A DNA stretch of 64,000 nucleotides from Ichthyophis bannanicus. Lineage: Eukaryota > Chordata > Amphibia > Gymnophiona > Ichthyophiidae. Location of the stretch: assembly GCA_033557465.1 (NCBI GenBank), contig CM066031.1, forward strand, positions 1,672,082,800 through 1,672,146,799, written 5' to 3'. Below the pieces are notes generated by a model, which was not told the DNA's origin, ran no database searches, and was given only the letters and a program-made list of their open reading frames with translations. Made by a program: the position numbers and the translations under genes. Shown piece by piece: positions 30,119 through 42,100 of this stretch (positions within the stretch are counted from its first letter, which is position 1; each line of letters begins with the position of its first letter).

Positions 30119-30390
30119 GACATAAGATATGCCATACTGGGTCAGACCAAGGTCCATCAAGCCCAGTAGCCTGTTTCCAACAGTGGCCAATCTAGGTGAT
30201 ATGTACTTAACAGTTTCCCCAAAAGACACAGGTTCCACAATGCTTGTACTGGGTCAAGCATTGATATCCTGGGTCCCTTCTTAATAATGGTTTATGGACC
30301 TTTTCTCCAGGAACTTGTCCAAACCTTTTTTAAACCCAGCTACACTAACAGCCTTTACTACATCCTCCGGTAACAAATTCCAGAGTTTGA

Positions 30391-33247
30391 TTACACGTTG
30401 AGTGAAAAAAAATATTTTCTTTTATTAGTCTTAAATAGTTTACCCTGTAGCTTCATTGCATGTCCCCTAGTCTTTCTATATTCTGATAACGTAAACAATC
30501 GATCTACATTTACCCGTTCCACTCCGTTCATTAATTTATAGACTTCTATCATATCTCCCCTCAGCCGTCTCTTTTCCAGGTTAAAGAGCCCTAACCTTTT
30601 TTGCCTTTCTTCATAGGAGTATCCTTCCATCCCCTTTACCATTTTGGTGGCTCTTCTCTGAACCTTTTCTAAAATCGCTATATCCTTTTTAAGATACGGC
30701 GACCAGAATTGCACACAATATTCAAGGTGCGGTCTCACCATGGAACGATATAGAGGCATTATAATATCTTTTGTTTTATTTTCCATTCCTTTCCTTATGA
30801 TACCTAGAATTCTGTTTGTTCTCTTGGCCGCCGCTGCACACTGGGCCGAGGGTTTTAACATGGTATCTACAATGACGCCTAAATCTTTTTCCTAGGTGGT
30901 GGTTCCTAATGTGGAACCTTGCATCGTGTAACCATAGTTTGGGTTGTTCTTCCCTAGGTGCATAACTTTGCACCTGTCCACATTAAATTTCATCTGCCAT
31001 TTTGATGCCCAGTCTTCCAATTTATCAAGATCCTCTTGTAATTTTCCACAATCCTCTTGGGTTTTAACAACTTTAAATAGTTTTGTGTCATCTGCAAATT
31101 TCATAGCCTCACTCATTATTCCACTTTCCAGGTCATTTATGAATATGTCAAAAAGCAGCGGACCCAGCACAGATCCCTGGGGTACACCACTATTCACCTT
31201 TCTCCATTGGGAAAATTGGCCATTTAGCCCTAACTTCTGCTTTCTATCTTTTAACCAGTTCCTGATCCACAGTAGTACACTGCCTCCTATCCCATGACTC
31301 TTTAGTTTTGCCAGAAATCTCTGATGAGGGACCTTGTCAAAGGTTTTCTGAAAGTCCAGATACACTATATCAACCGACTCACCTTTGTCCACCTGTTTAT
31401 TCACACCTTCAAAAAGATATAACAGATTATTAAGACAAGATCTTCCTTGTCTAAAGCCATGTTGGCTGTCTCCTATTAGGTCATGACTATCTACATGCTG
31501 AGTAATTTTATTCTTTATGATGGTTTCTACCATTTTTCCCGGTACTGATATCAGGCTCACCAGTCTGTAATTTCCCGGATCACCCCTGGAACCCTTTTTA
31601 AAAATTGGTGTTACATTGGCGATCCTCCAATCTTCAGGTATTAGCGATGATTTTAATGATAGTTCACAGGTTACTAATAGCAGGTCTGCAATCTCATATT
31701 TCAGTTCTTTCAACAACCTTGGATGTATACCATCCGGCCCAGGTTATTTGCTACTCTTCAGTTTATCTAATAGTTGTAATACATCTTCCTGATGTATCGA
31801 TATTTCCTTCAATTCTTCCGCACCTTTAAATACCACTTCAGTCATGGGTAACATCCCTATATCTTCCTCAGTAAAGACCGAAGCAAAAAATTCATCCAGT
31901 CTCTCCGCTATCGCCTTGTCACCTCTTAGTGCCCCTTTAACCCCTCTATCTTCTAATGGACCAACTGACTCTCTCACAGGTTTTTTGCTACGAATGTACT
32001 TGAAAAAGTCTTTATTTCGCGTTTTTGCTTCCACAGCAAGATTCTTCTCAAATTCTCCCTTTGCCGCCATATCAATGCCTTGCATTTGACTTGCCAGTGC
32101 TTGTGCTGTTTCCAGGTTTCGTCGTTTGGCTCTTTTTTTCCATTTCCTGAAAGATGCTTTTTTGGCAACAACAGCCTCTCTGACCTCACCTTTAAACCAT
32201 GCTGGCAGTTTTTTGGACTTCCTTCCACTTTTCTTAAAGCGTGGATGGAATACAGCTGGTCTGGGCTTCCAAGATAGTATTTTTCAACACCCAAGCTTGA
32301 TGTAAGTCTTTAACCTTTGCAACTGCTCCTTTTAGTTTTTTCTTAACTGTTTTCCTCATTTTATCATAGTCTCCCTTTCGAAAGTTAAAAGGTAGTACTG
32401 TGGATTTCCTTACTATCCCTCCTCCACTAATTAAAACAAAGGCAATCATGCTATGATCACTTTTGCCAAGTGGCCCCAACAACCTTATCTCTTGCACTAG
32501 ATCTGGTGTTCCACTAAGGACTAGGTCTAATATGGCTTCCCCTCTTGTCGGTTCATGAACCAGCTTCTCCAAGAAGCAGTCATTTATTTCATCTAGGAAC
32601 TTTATCTCCCTAGCATGTCCTGCCGTGACACTGACCCAGTCGATACCGGGGTAATTGAAATCACCCATTATTATTACTGTGCTGTAATGTTTGTTAGCTT
32701 CCTTGATTTCTTTGAGCATTTCATCATCCATTTGTTCATTCTGGCCAGGCGGTCGATAGTACACCCCCACTGCCATCGCCTTCCCCTTTTTACATGGAAT
32801 TTCAATCCATTAAGATTCTACAGAAAATTTTGTTTCCTACAAAACTTTAATCCTTTCTGACTCAATGCCCTCTCTAACATAGAGCACAACCCCTCCACCA
32901 ATTTGATCAACTCTATCATTACGATATAGTTTGTACCCAGGTATCACAGTGTCCTACTGGTTGTCCTCCTTCCGCCATGTCTCTGATATTCCAATCATAT
33001 CTAAGCTTTCATTTAGTGCTATATATTCTAACTCTCCCATCTTATTTTTTAGACTTCTAGTGTTTGCATACAAGCATTTTAGAGACTGTATTTTATTCAT
33101 ATTAATTTGGCTATTGGTAGACATGGGTAATTTGGGATCTTTAAGCTCTATCTGCTCCATACTCGAGGGCATTTGGGCTACTTTACTCTTTTTTGGAACT
33201 TCTCTGCTTTTGGTAGTATCCTTCAAGGATACATTCTTCCGAACCAT
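30391..33247 (-). pseudogene. CR1 ORF2, broken
   Basis: From 33247 down: VRKNVSLKDTTKSRE, LYANTRSLKNKM, ISETWRKED; then GVYYRPPGQNE, GDFNYPGIDW and SDHSMIAF (endonuclease); then RPVS-equivalent RLVSLISVPGK, YLDFQKTFDKVPHQ, VPQGSVLGPLLFDIF, FADDTKLF and the C-terminal LEYCVQFWSPYLKKDI. Breaks occur at about 32950, 32280, 31740 and 30890. No single break is large. Confidence 0.88.
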
Positions 33248-33282
33248 CCGCTCTTGGGCGACTGTCGGCTTTCCCCTATTCT

Positions 33283-33645
33283 CTAGTTTAAAAGCTGCTC
33301 TATCTCCTTTTTAAAGGTTAATGCCAGTAGCCTGGTTCCATCCCGGTTAAGGTGAAGCCCATCCCTTCGGAAGAGCCCCTCCTTTCCCCAGAATATTCCC
33401 CAGTTCCTAACAAATCCAAAACCCTCATCTCTGCACCATTGTCTCATCCACGCATTGAGACTCCGGAGCTTTGCCTGCCTTTTGGATCCTGCGCATGGTA
33501 CGGGAAGCATTTCGGAGAACGCTACCACCCTGGAAGTTCTGGATTTCAACTTCCTACCTAAAAGCCTAAATTTAGCCTCCAGAACCTCCCTACCACATTT
33601 TCCTATGTCATTGATACCGACATGTACCAAGACAGCAGACCACCA
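33283..33645 (-). pseudogene. CR1 ORF1 esterase-like domain, C-terminal part
   Basis: The frame gives AVLVHVGINDIGK (like the GxND block of SGNH hydrolases), a central SRVVAFSEMLPVP and the C-terminal DGLHLNRDGTRLLA, whose Asp/His pair fits block V of SGNH esterases. The domain is common in ORF1 of vertebrate CR1s; its exact job in transposition is not settled. The frame runs on into Penelope sequence beyond 33645, which is not part of it. Confidence 0.75.
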
Positions 33646-35120
33646 AACCAAGCACGATTCCACGTGCACCGAACACCCAGTAAGAAAACGTGGAATGCAA
33701 CGAAAAGACGTGTAGAAGTTAAAAGCCTTTATTTCTTTATTCCACTCCAGCCACTGGCCCGACACTGGCCGTGTTTTGTAAAAACCTTCCTCAGGGGCAA
33801 TATTGGCTAAAATACATAAAATACACATTTAAAAACAAAAATACTATAAACAGATTATTAAGAAGAGATAATTAAGAGGAACCTGAAAATGAACTGAAAC
33901 ATATAAATGGAACATGCCACTATAACACGTAAAACAAAATAAGTACAACCAATACTTGGAGCATAACAGACAGAGTGAGGTAATAATTTTAAAACACCAA
34001 CTTAAAACAGCTAAATAAAACATATGTATAAATATCATTAAATGTATAAATATAAAAAATGAATAAAAATAAATTACTTATTACAAATAAAAACAAATGT
34101 GAACCATTGAGGAACAATGAATTGTGAAACAATATAATGAATCATAACTTCACATATAAATAAATAAATATGTAAGTATAAAATTAAAACAAATAAATAG
34201 GAAACTTACCACATATATAAAATAATTTAAAAAAAGGAATACGCTTCAAAGGATGTGACCAATAGTAAAAAGTAAAACCAAAGGAAAGAACCACCATACC
34301 TGTATGTTGTGTGTTTCTACTACTGTTATTGCTCCTCCCTTAATACCATAGGAGAGCATAAGATGTTGAAAAATAAACAATATTATTAACACACAAGGTA
34401 ACAAAAGGGGGGGGAAAAAAGGGGTCAAAAAATGAGGGATGAGGACGAGACCCTGACCCTAAAAAATATATATGTGAAAGAATATAGGGAAACCAACTCC
34501 CAGGGCTAATAACCCAAAAGACAAAAAACTATAACTAAGAATAGTAGGATAGCCAATATTTATAAAAAAATATATGTAAAATTACCTGAATAAGAATAAA
34601 TTTTAACCTCAACAGTGTTTACCTATAATGCCATAGTGCCAATCCTATAAATAAATGTTTTAAAAAACTTAAATTAGTATGTGTGTCCTGGAATGCATTG
34701 TATAAGCGATTCATAAACAGAACTAAAACATATAAGAAAATCTATAAACGCCCATTGTTGATAAAAAAGATAACAAATGTGTGTTAAAACGAAGAATAAG
34801 ATGTACAGTGTCCGACTGCTCGTACACTCATACTACCAATTGACGTTGCAAATGAAGAATGTCTATTAAACTTGAATGTGTGGCTAGAAAAAAATATATC
34901 TAAAATATTATACAGAAACATTAGAAAACTCCACGGACCACTATCTGTTGCATAACTCCCCCAACCTGGAACCACCGACAGAATCAAAAGCAACAAATTG
35001 TAATAAAACAGGCTTAAACAGTGGAAAATGATGTGGTAAACAATAACAACGAGGGATAGACGACTGACAAAAAATGAAACATTGTAACATACCTGTGTTA
35101 CAATGAACTACTGAACCAAA

Positions 35121-36462
35121 AATAGCCACATTGAACGGGTTTAAAATAAAAAACCACGCTGTTAACCGCATGGAACCTCCCTGGAAAAAGGGGGGAACCG
35201 CCAACAAATGCACACTTGAAGCACTTAGAAAAAAGAGGATCTAGTAACTTAATGCTAAACATCCGGTAAATGGAGGCTCGACACAGAGAAGGATGAATGG
35301 CAAGGGGTTAAAACTATATATATATAGTAATATAGAAGTAACATCTTATTTGTAATAAACATCACCTCCCTCATTCGATACTAGAATCACAGACCTCTAC
35401 ACATTAGGCACCTTTGCGAAATATATAAATAAATAAATAAAACAGTGGTAACATAACTCGCGACTCCCAACTTAATTCCATTCCTCCATCAGATACTTCT
35501 ATTAAAATAAACACTTAAATCAAAGTTGCCAGACCCATAAAACTAAAAGATGTATAAAAAACATTGATAGAGCTGAAAGCAAGGTAACAATGAACTCACG
35601 TTAGTTGAAACCGATGGAAGACCACGCTTCTAACTGCATAGAGACGGCACCAACGTGCACAAGTTGGAAATCAAAAAAACTCCGACATCTGCGCACTGGG
35701 CTTCTTTAGAAGAAACTGAATCAATGACGTGACAACATATGCAAATGCAAACCATATCTAAATACAACTAAATGTGTATACCACCATAGGCATCAAAAAT
35801 AGCCACATTAAACGGGTTTAAAATAAAAACCACGCTGTTAACCACATGGAACCTCCCTGGAAAAAGGGGGGAACTGCCAACAAATGCACACTTGAACCAC
35901 TTAGAAAAAGGAGGATCTAGTAACTTAATGCTAAACATCCGGTAAATGGAGCCTCGACCCAGAGAAGGATGGATGGCAAGGGGTTAAAACTATATATATA
36001 TAGTAATATAGAAGTAACATCTTATTTGTAATAAACATCACCTCCCTCACGCGATACTAGAATCTCAGACCTCTACACATTAGGCACCTTTGCGAAATAT
36101 ATAAATAAATAAAACAGTGGTAACATAACTCGCGACTCCCAACTTAATTCCTCCATGAGATACTTCTATTAGAATAAACAATTAAATCAAAGTTGCCAGA
36201 CCCATAAAACTAAAAGATGTATAAAAAACATTGATAAAGCTGAAAGCAAGGTAACAAAGAACTCACGTTAGTTGAAACCGATGGAAAATCACTCTTCTAA
36301 ACTGCATAGAGACGGCACCGACGCGCACAAGTTGGAAATCAAAAAAATGCCGACATCTGCGCACTGGGCTTCTTTAGAAGAAACGGAATCAATGACGTGA
36401 CAACATATGCAAATACAAACCATATCTAAATACAACTAAATGTGTATACCACCATAGGCATA
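35121..36462. repeat. Tandem duplication, about 677-bp unit
   Basis: 35121-35797 and 35798-36462 are near-identical, starting 'aatagccacattgaacggg' and ending 'gtgtataccaccataggca'. Differences are small indels (for example one fewer 'aaat') and single bases. It lies in the non-coding 3' part of the Penelope element. 33840-35120 and 36463-36865 are A/T-rich with no gene. Confidence 0.92.
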
Positions 36463-36865
36463 TAACACTTTTTAGCAAATAATACACTAAATTTATATTG
36501 ACTATCATACAATTAATATATAAAAAAGTGAAATAAAACCGCAAAAGTAATCCACCCTGAGTAAAATAGCCAAAGAAAGGAGACCACATATAAATAGATT
36601 ACTAAATCGTAATATCAAAAAAACTGACCACAAAGACACTGTGTGAAAAAATAAACATAAAACTCCCCTAGAGGAGATTACCATGTCTAACCACCAATTG
36701 CAACTTAACCACATAAAAAAAAGATATTTTATGAATCAAAAAGCAAATTGCTCAACACCCGGGGGCTGAGGCAAACAATAAATCGCAGAGAAAATACAAC
36801 TATGAAAAAATATATACATATATCATAAGTTTAAATGCTATGAACAATGAAACATTTGTTAAAAA

Positions 36866-37410
36866 CTAAAGGAAAACGGAAAGGTCCCTATCCATGTTCA
36901 GACCATCAGGATGCAAACTGTTTAAATTATAAATATAACGTTGTTCAAGGCGCAAGAGAGTATCATTAATGTTGCCTCCTCGCCAATTTAATTTGACTTT
37001 TTTTATAACAAAATACTTCAAATCAGATAATTTGTGCCCTGCAGTTTGCCAGTGTGAGACAAGTGGCTTATCTGCAACTTGTCTCTTGAGACAACTCCTG
37101 TGTTCGATTATTCTAGTACGTACAGGACGTGCAGTTTTACCAACATATAATTTATTACACGGACACATGATGACATATATCACGTGACTTGTAGCACAAT
37201 TAGAAAAGTCGTCAAGATGGAATTTACAGTTGTTTCCCGGATGCAAAAAATAATTCCTAATGGATAGCGTGTGTATACAAACAGAACATGAACCGCATTG
37301 AAAGTGCCCCTTATACTTAGAAAGGAATCTGCGTTCAGTAAAGGCTGACGGTACCAATAAATTTTGAAGATTTATATTACGCTTGTGGGCCACAGTGAGG
37401 GAGATATTTT
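36866..37410 (-). pseudogene. Penelope GIY-YIG endonuclease domain
   Basis: VAHKRNINLQNLLVPSAF is the junction after the RT in Penelope proteins. Next come FQCGSCSVCIHT and the CKFHLDD Cys/His cluster. Then the GIY-YIG core follows: VIYVIMCPCNKLYVGKTARP with RTRIIEHRS. The frame is open and ends at 36866. The upstream RT is absent because the element changes orientation at about 37410. The enzyme would nick target DNA for RT priming. Confidence 0.85.
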
Positions 37411-37500
37411 GAAAACCTGGAATATTTCACATTACAAATTAACTCCTGATGAAGAATCTTTGTTGAACAAAGGGTTGTCATTTGTACCAGTTAAAAATTA
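37411..37500 (+). pseudogene. Penelope RT N-terminus, inverted
   Basis: A plus-strand frame reads NISHYKLTPDEESLLNKGLS and FVPVKNY, the usual start of the Penelope RT region (LLxKGLxFxPT-like). It is head-to-head with the minus-strand endonuclease. It is cut at 37501 by a Harbinger-type terminus. Confidence 0.65.
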
Positions 37501-37689
37501 TGGGGTATGTTTACTAAGATCCCGGTAAAGTGCGGGTGCCATATAAGGAGTGGGCGTTTCGCGCTGAAGAAGGAAATGCATGATTTGCATATGCGGTAAG
37601 GTGCGGGCCGCCCATATGCGCCCCGCACATTAGCGCATGAGGTGGCTGCACGGGAGGAATAAGTGGCGTGCTGATGTGCAATCATGAGA

Positions 37690-39080
37690 GCAAAGCTACA
37701 GCACAATGGTTAGACCACCGACCACTGGTGCAGGGTTCAGTGGTTCAATCCCCCACAGTGCACAATGAAAACAGCTGGCTGAGGCGTTATTTTAGGAGAT
37801 AGATAAATAATGGGCGGCATAAGGTGGCGCGCTAATGTTTGTTGAGTCAATGTAATACTGGGTGGCATAAGTGGCGCACCGATGTTAAAACAGAAGAGCA
37901 GAGTCTCAGCACAATGGTCAGAACATTGAGCAATGGTGCAGGGAGCAGGGGTTCGATCCCCCACACTGGCCAATGAAGACAGCTGTCTGAGGCGTAATTT
38001 TAGGAGGCAGATAAATAATGGGTGGCATAAGGCGGAGCGCTGATGGGCCTAAAGCGGCGTGCTAATGTTTTTGGAGGCCTGTGAATCCTGGGAGGCATAA
38101 GTGGCGCATTGATATGAAAGCAGAAGAACTGAGCCACAGCACAATGGTTAGAACACTGACCAAAGGTGCAGGGAGCATGGGTTCGATCCCCCACAGTGCA
38201 CACTGAAGGCAGCTGGCTGTGCCGTTCATTTAGAAGGCATAGAAAGTATGGGCGGCATAAGCTACAGCACAATGGTTAGACCACCGACCACTGGAATTCC
38301 CTCCCTCACACCCTTCGTATTGAACCCTCCTTCCCCCATTTCAAAACTCTCCTCAAGACTCACCTTTTCTCTCAAGCGTACAACCTACAGGTCTCCCCCT
38401 GATATGTAGTCAACATACCAATTCATGCCCCCTCACGTTACATCCAACTGCCACTCAACTCCTGACTCCCACATCACATTCAACTCCCACACCCTGTCTC
38501 CCTTCCCTCCCCATGTCCCTGTGTTTAGCTCTGTAGACTCTACTCTATTTTTCTCTCTTTCTCTCTCTTACTCTTTCCTATTATCCAATGGCGTTCCTTT
38601 CTCTCTTTGCTTTTCCACAGCTGCCTTTTATTGTACACCGCCCTGATACCTCGGTCTTGGGCGGTATATCAAGCCTAAATAAATGAAAAAATAAATGAAA
38701 TAAGGCGTTGCGCTGCTGGGCCTGAAGCGGCGCGCTACTGTTTTTGGTGGCCTGTGAATCTTGGGAGGCATAAGTGGCGCATTGATATGAAAGCAGAAGA
38801 ACTGAGCCACAGCACAATGGTTAGAACACTGCAGGGAGCATGGGTTCAATCCCCCACAGTGCACACTGAAGGAAGCTGGCTGTGGCGTTATTTTACAAGG
38901 TATACAAAGTATGGGCGGCATAAGGCATTGCGCTGCTGGGCATAAGAGTGTGTGCTAATGGTTTTGGAGGCATAATAATGTTGGTGAGCCATATGGTGGT
39001 GCGCTGATGTGCAAGCCCAGAAACAGAATCACATCGCAATGGGTAAGGCAATGAGTAGGGGTTAGGGGTGCAATCCCCAA
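37690..39080 (+). repeat. Array of about 220-bp units with tRNA-like modules
   Basis: 'gcacaatgg' (A box) starts at 37701, 37919, 38139, 38267 (partial), 38812 and about 39033, most with a B box 'ggttcgatccccca' 45-55 bp on. Between modules come 'agctggctgaggcgtta', 'gggcggcataagg' and 'ggcgcgctaatg'. The spacing is 218-220 bp except where a LINE fragment interrupts. These are not functional tRNAs. Confidence 0.8.
38296..38697 (+). mobile_element. LINE 3' end inserted in the tRNA-like array
   Basis: It starts in coding sequence (NSLPHTLRIEPSFPHFKTLL, then KTHLFSQAYN) and continues through a 3' UTR with 'ttgggcggtatatcaagcct' and an AAATAAATG-type tail. It is the same family as the LINE at 15396-16740. 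Confidence 0.85.
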
Positions 39081-39109
39081 CAATGGCAAATGAACATGGC
39101 TTGTTGAGT

Positions 39110-42100
39110 GTTTACCTGTTAGGGTTAATATTGCTTTAGGAGGCACATCTCGTATATCTGTGCAATAACTTATTCAAGCACATGTACTTTCACAGCACTG
39201 TAACATAACATGCCCCTGAAGTTACCCCACAGGACACATTTGTAAATGGATTGTCCGCCATGGCACCGTACAATGTTGTTGAAAGCGTGGCCGATGGGGC
39301 GCCATGTAGGGTGCCCTATGAGGCAGGTAAAGGTCACAGCACTGTTTCTGATGGCAGCACTGTGCATTGTGATGTATGGAAATGGTAAGTAGGTGTGCTG
39401 ACCCAGGTCTGACATCCTTGTTTTAGCAGTGAGGGGCTGCAGCCAGCCCCTGGGGACTGATATCAACAGGGGTTCAGAGTAAATGTCATTGTAATCAGCC
39501 GCCTGGGTCTGTCTGCAGCCCCCCCCCCCCCCTTGCTAAATCATCAATGGCAGACCTGCGTCTGCCATTACTGATTTAGCTATGAGGTGCTGCAGACAGG
39601 CCCCGGGGACAGATATCAACAGGGGATCAGAGTTAATATTATCTTGGAAAATGCCCTATTCCCTTTGGAGACTGAAATCCCAATATTAACATAGGTCCAT
39701 TACATACAAGGTATGGTAAAAAACCACATACTCCTATGTAATGTATGCTTACAACTGGTGAAGACAGTCAATGATGTTGCAGGGGTCATGGTTTACTATT
39801 TCCTGGGAATTAGGTTAGCTGAGTTATGTTCCATTTCTGTGTGCAAGTGTACAGAAATCCGTGCGTCCATCTAAAGAGAACTACACCCTTGTGCCATATA
39901 TTATTGGCCATTTTACGGTGCATCAGATGGAATATCCTCTACATATCCCGTTAGCAAAGGAAACCCTTAATATCTCCCTGAGGCCATGTTGAAAGTCTGT
40001 CAACTCCCAAGGCACTATCGTAGGCACCCCATAAGCTGTCTGAATCAAAGGTGTGCCAGAAGATGCCCTAAGGATGTATAGGTGAAATCAGCAACGTTAG
40101 GCAACAACAGCAACATTGCACAATTTGAATGTTAAAAGACGTATGTGCCAAACACACATGCAACATGAACACTGCACAGAGCAGAGAACATAGACAATAT
40201 CAAACTAAAACAACGACGTAGATTAGTTGATGGCATGCAGAAATCAGCTTCAGTCCATGTGACAGCCATAAAAATGGAAAAACATATTGTGGCCAACGAG
40301 ATCCATGCACAGAGTGACGGTAATGTGCCATGCTGTAATGACTGTGTGTGACAGAGGATGCGAAGATGTGGCCAGCAGAGGTGGCTGCAATGGCAGGATA
40401 AGTGAAATATCAGGATGACTGTGGAGTACAGGTGCTAGGCTGAGTACACACAGAGGAGGCAAGCAGGGCGAGCTGCAATGCATGAATGTGAGGGAGTTCA
40501 CGACGTGGGGAAGCAGCATGCACATCAGGGTAAGATGGCACACAGCTGGCAGACAGAGGATGGACACAAGGATGTTTCACAACTCAGATGAGGGTACAAT
40601 GTGGTCATACCACACATTACCACAGATATGACACACAGACGAATGAAACGCACCAATGCAGGACAAGCATACAAATCCAAGACAGCAGACAGGGAGCACA
40701 CCGATTACCACCACCACAAATGGCCATGCCTAAACCGGTAGGCCACACCGCCAATGTGAGAACATTAGCAAAGGCTGCATACAAAAACACTGCATGCCAG
40801 TACACCAAACGTCTGCTGGGTGTCAGAACAAGCAAAACACCAAAATAAATACTGAGCAAATGCACATGCACATCTGCTATGTACAGATCTACGTCCACTC
40901 AGTATTTGGCACCAGGGACACCTGCACCAACACAAGGGAATGTTCTGCAGTGAATACAGCATGTAAAATTTTAAAAACAAAAAAGCACCAGGGCAGCACA
41001 TGACGCTCTGTGGATCAGGTGAATAATGATGATTGTGGCGGGAGAAAGATCAACATGCAATCAGGTGTACCACACACACCACCAGAATCACAGCCAAACA
41101 AAATCACCACGTGCATTGGCATGTTAACACCATAAAGTAAGAGACCTATGTAACAACGAATATGTTATGGGGATGCAGCACACAGGATGCACCCTGTTGT
41201 ACAGTGAAAAGAGGGAAGGGTATGTGTAGAGGTGAGGAAGCTGGTGGTACCTAATGGTGCATTTAAGCCAGTGTGTCCAAAAACCAAAAAGTCTGAATAA
41301 AACCTCCAAACTACAGAGTTCAAACACATCACTGTAGACAATCCCACAAACTGCAAAATGAGCACACTGTAACACAAATACCCCAAAGGGAGTGTGTGTA
41401 TGTCAACCATTCATTCACAGTGATGTGCCATATGGCTGCCACATACACAGCTGGCACTGTGCAAGGATGTGAGCACATGTGCACCATGTACATGACCAGT
41501 AAAGGACCCCATAAAGGGACAGTACGCTCAAATAGTGTAGAACTAACATAGTGAGTAGAAAACTGGCTTCGCCCCCAAACAACCAGTGATAAATTCACAG
41601 TAGCACTCCCTGTGGCGTAGGGCAAGTCAGGTAACCCTCCATTTTCATGGAAAAAATACCACATCATCTACATCCAGTGACATTGACAAGAAAACAATGT
41701 AGTCTGTGGGTCACAAGGAGTCAGGAGTGATACAAAGGCACACATTGCAGTCCAGGTCTGTCACCATGATCAATCAGCAAACGGAGAAAATGTCTGTCAA
41801 ATACATATATTTATTTTGCTAACACATCACAAATACTGTAGACAGTGCCATCATAATATCAAGGCTGACCGTATCCCTTGTGAAAGTGGGAAACACCCTT
41901 AGCAGCTCACAAATCCACCTCCTACACTAAGGTTACTTCGTTGACCACACATTAAAGGCACAAAATATAATGTGCATCAGGTGCATGCTATGCACTCGGC
42001 AGCAGACCCCCTGCCCCCACCTGGTGTTGCTTGGCGCAAATGTGTTACCCACATATGAGTGCAGGTACAGAGTAGATGCTGCATGCTGCGGACCCAACAC

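Larger units (their letters stand above)
30119..33645 (-). mobile_element. CR1 LINE copy 4
   Basis: The most nearly complete CR1 of the window: 3' end, whole ORF2 and the C-terminal part of ORF1. It matches copy 2 throughout. The 5' end is lost at about 33645, where Penelope-like sequence starts. Confidence 0.9.
33646..37410 (-). mobile_element. Penelope-like element, 3' part
   Basis: It holds the GIY-YIG endonuclease (36866-37410), a long A/T-rich 3' region with a tandem duplication, and a 3' end with 'cccctgaggaaggtttttac' and 'acacggccagtgtcgggcc' (minus strand), blocks often seen at vertebrate Penelope ends. The reverse transcriptase of this orientation is missing. Confidence 0.8.

Noticed and set aside
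33283..33828. A single 181-codon protein on the minus strand
   Set aside because: Its N-terminal third is Penelope 3' UTR; only the part up to about 33645 is CR1 ORF1.
37440..37480. Hammerhead ribozyme in the Penelope element ('ctgatgaag')
   Set aside because: The core CTGATGA is present but no stem II followed by GAAA; this segment reads instead as RT coding sequence.
37690..39080. A CRISPR-like array or a tRNA gene cluster
   Set aside because: Repeats are 220 bp with diverged spacers, lie in a vertebrate transposon, and lack cloverleaf pairing.
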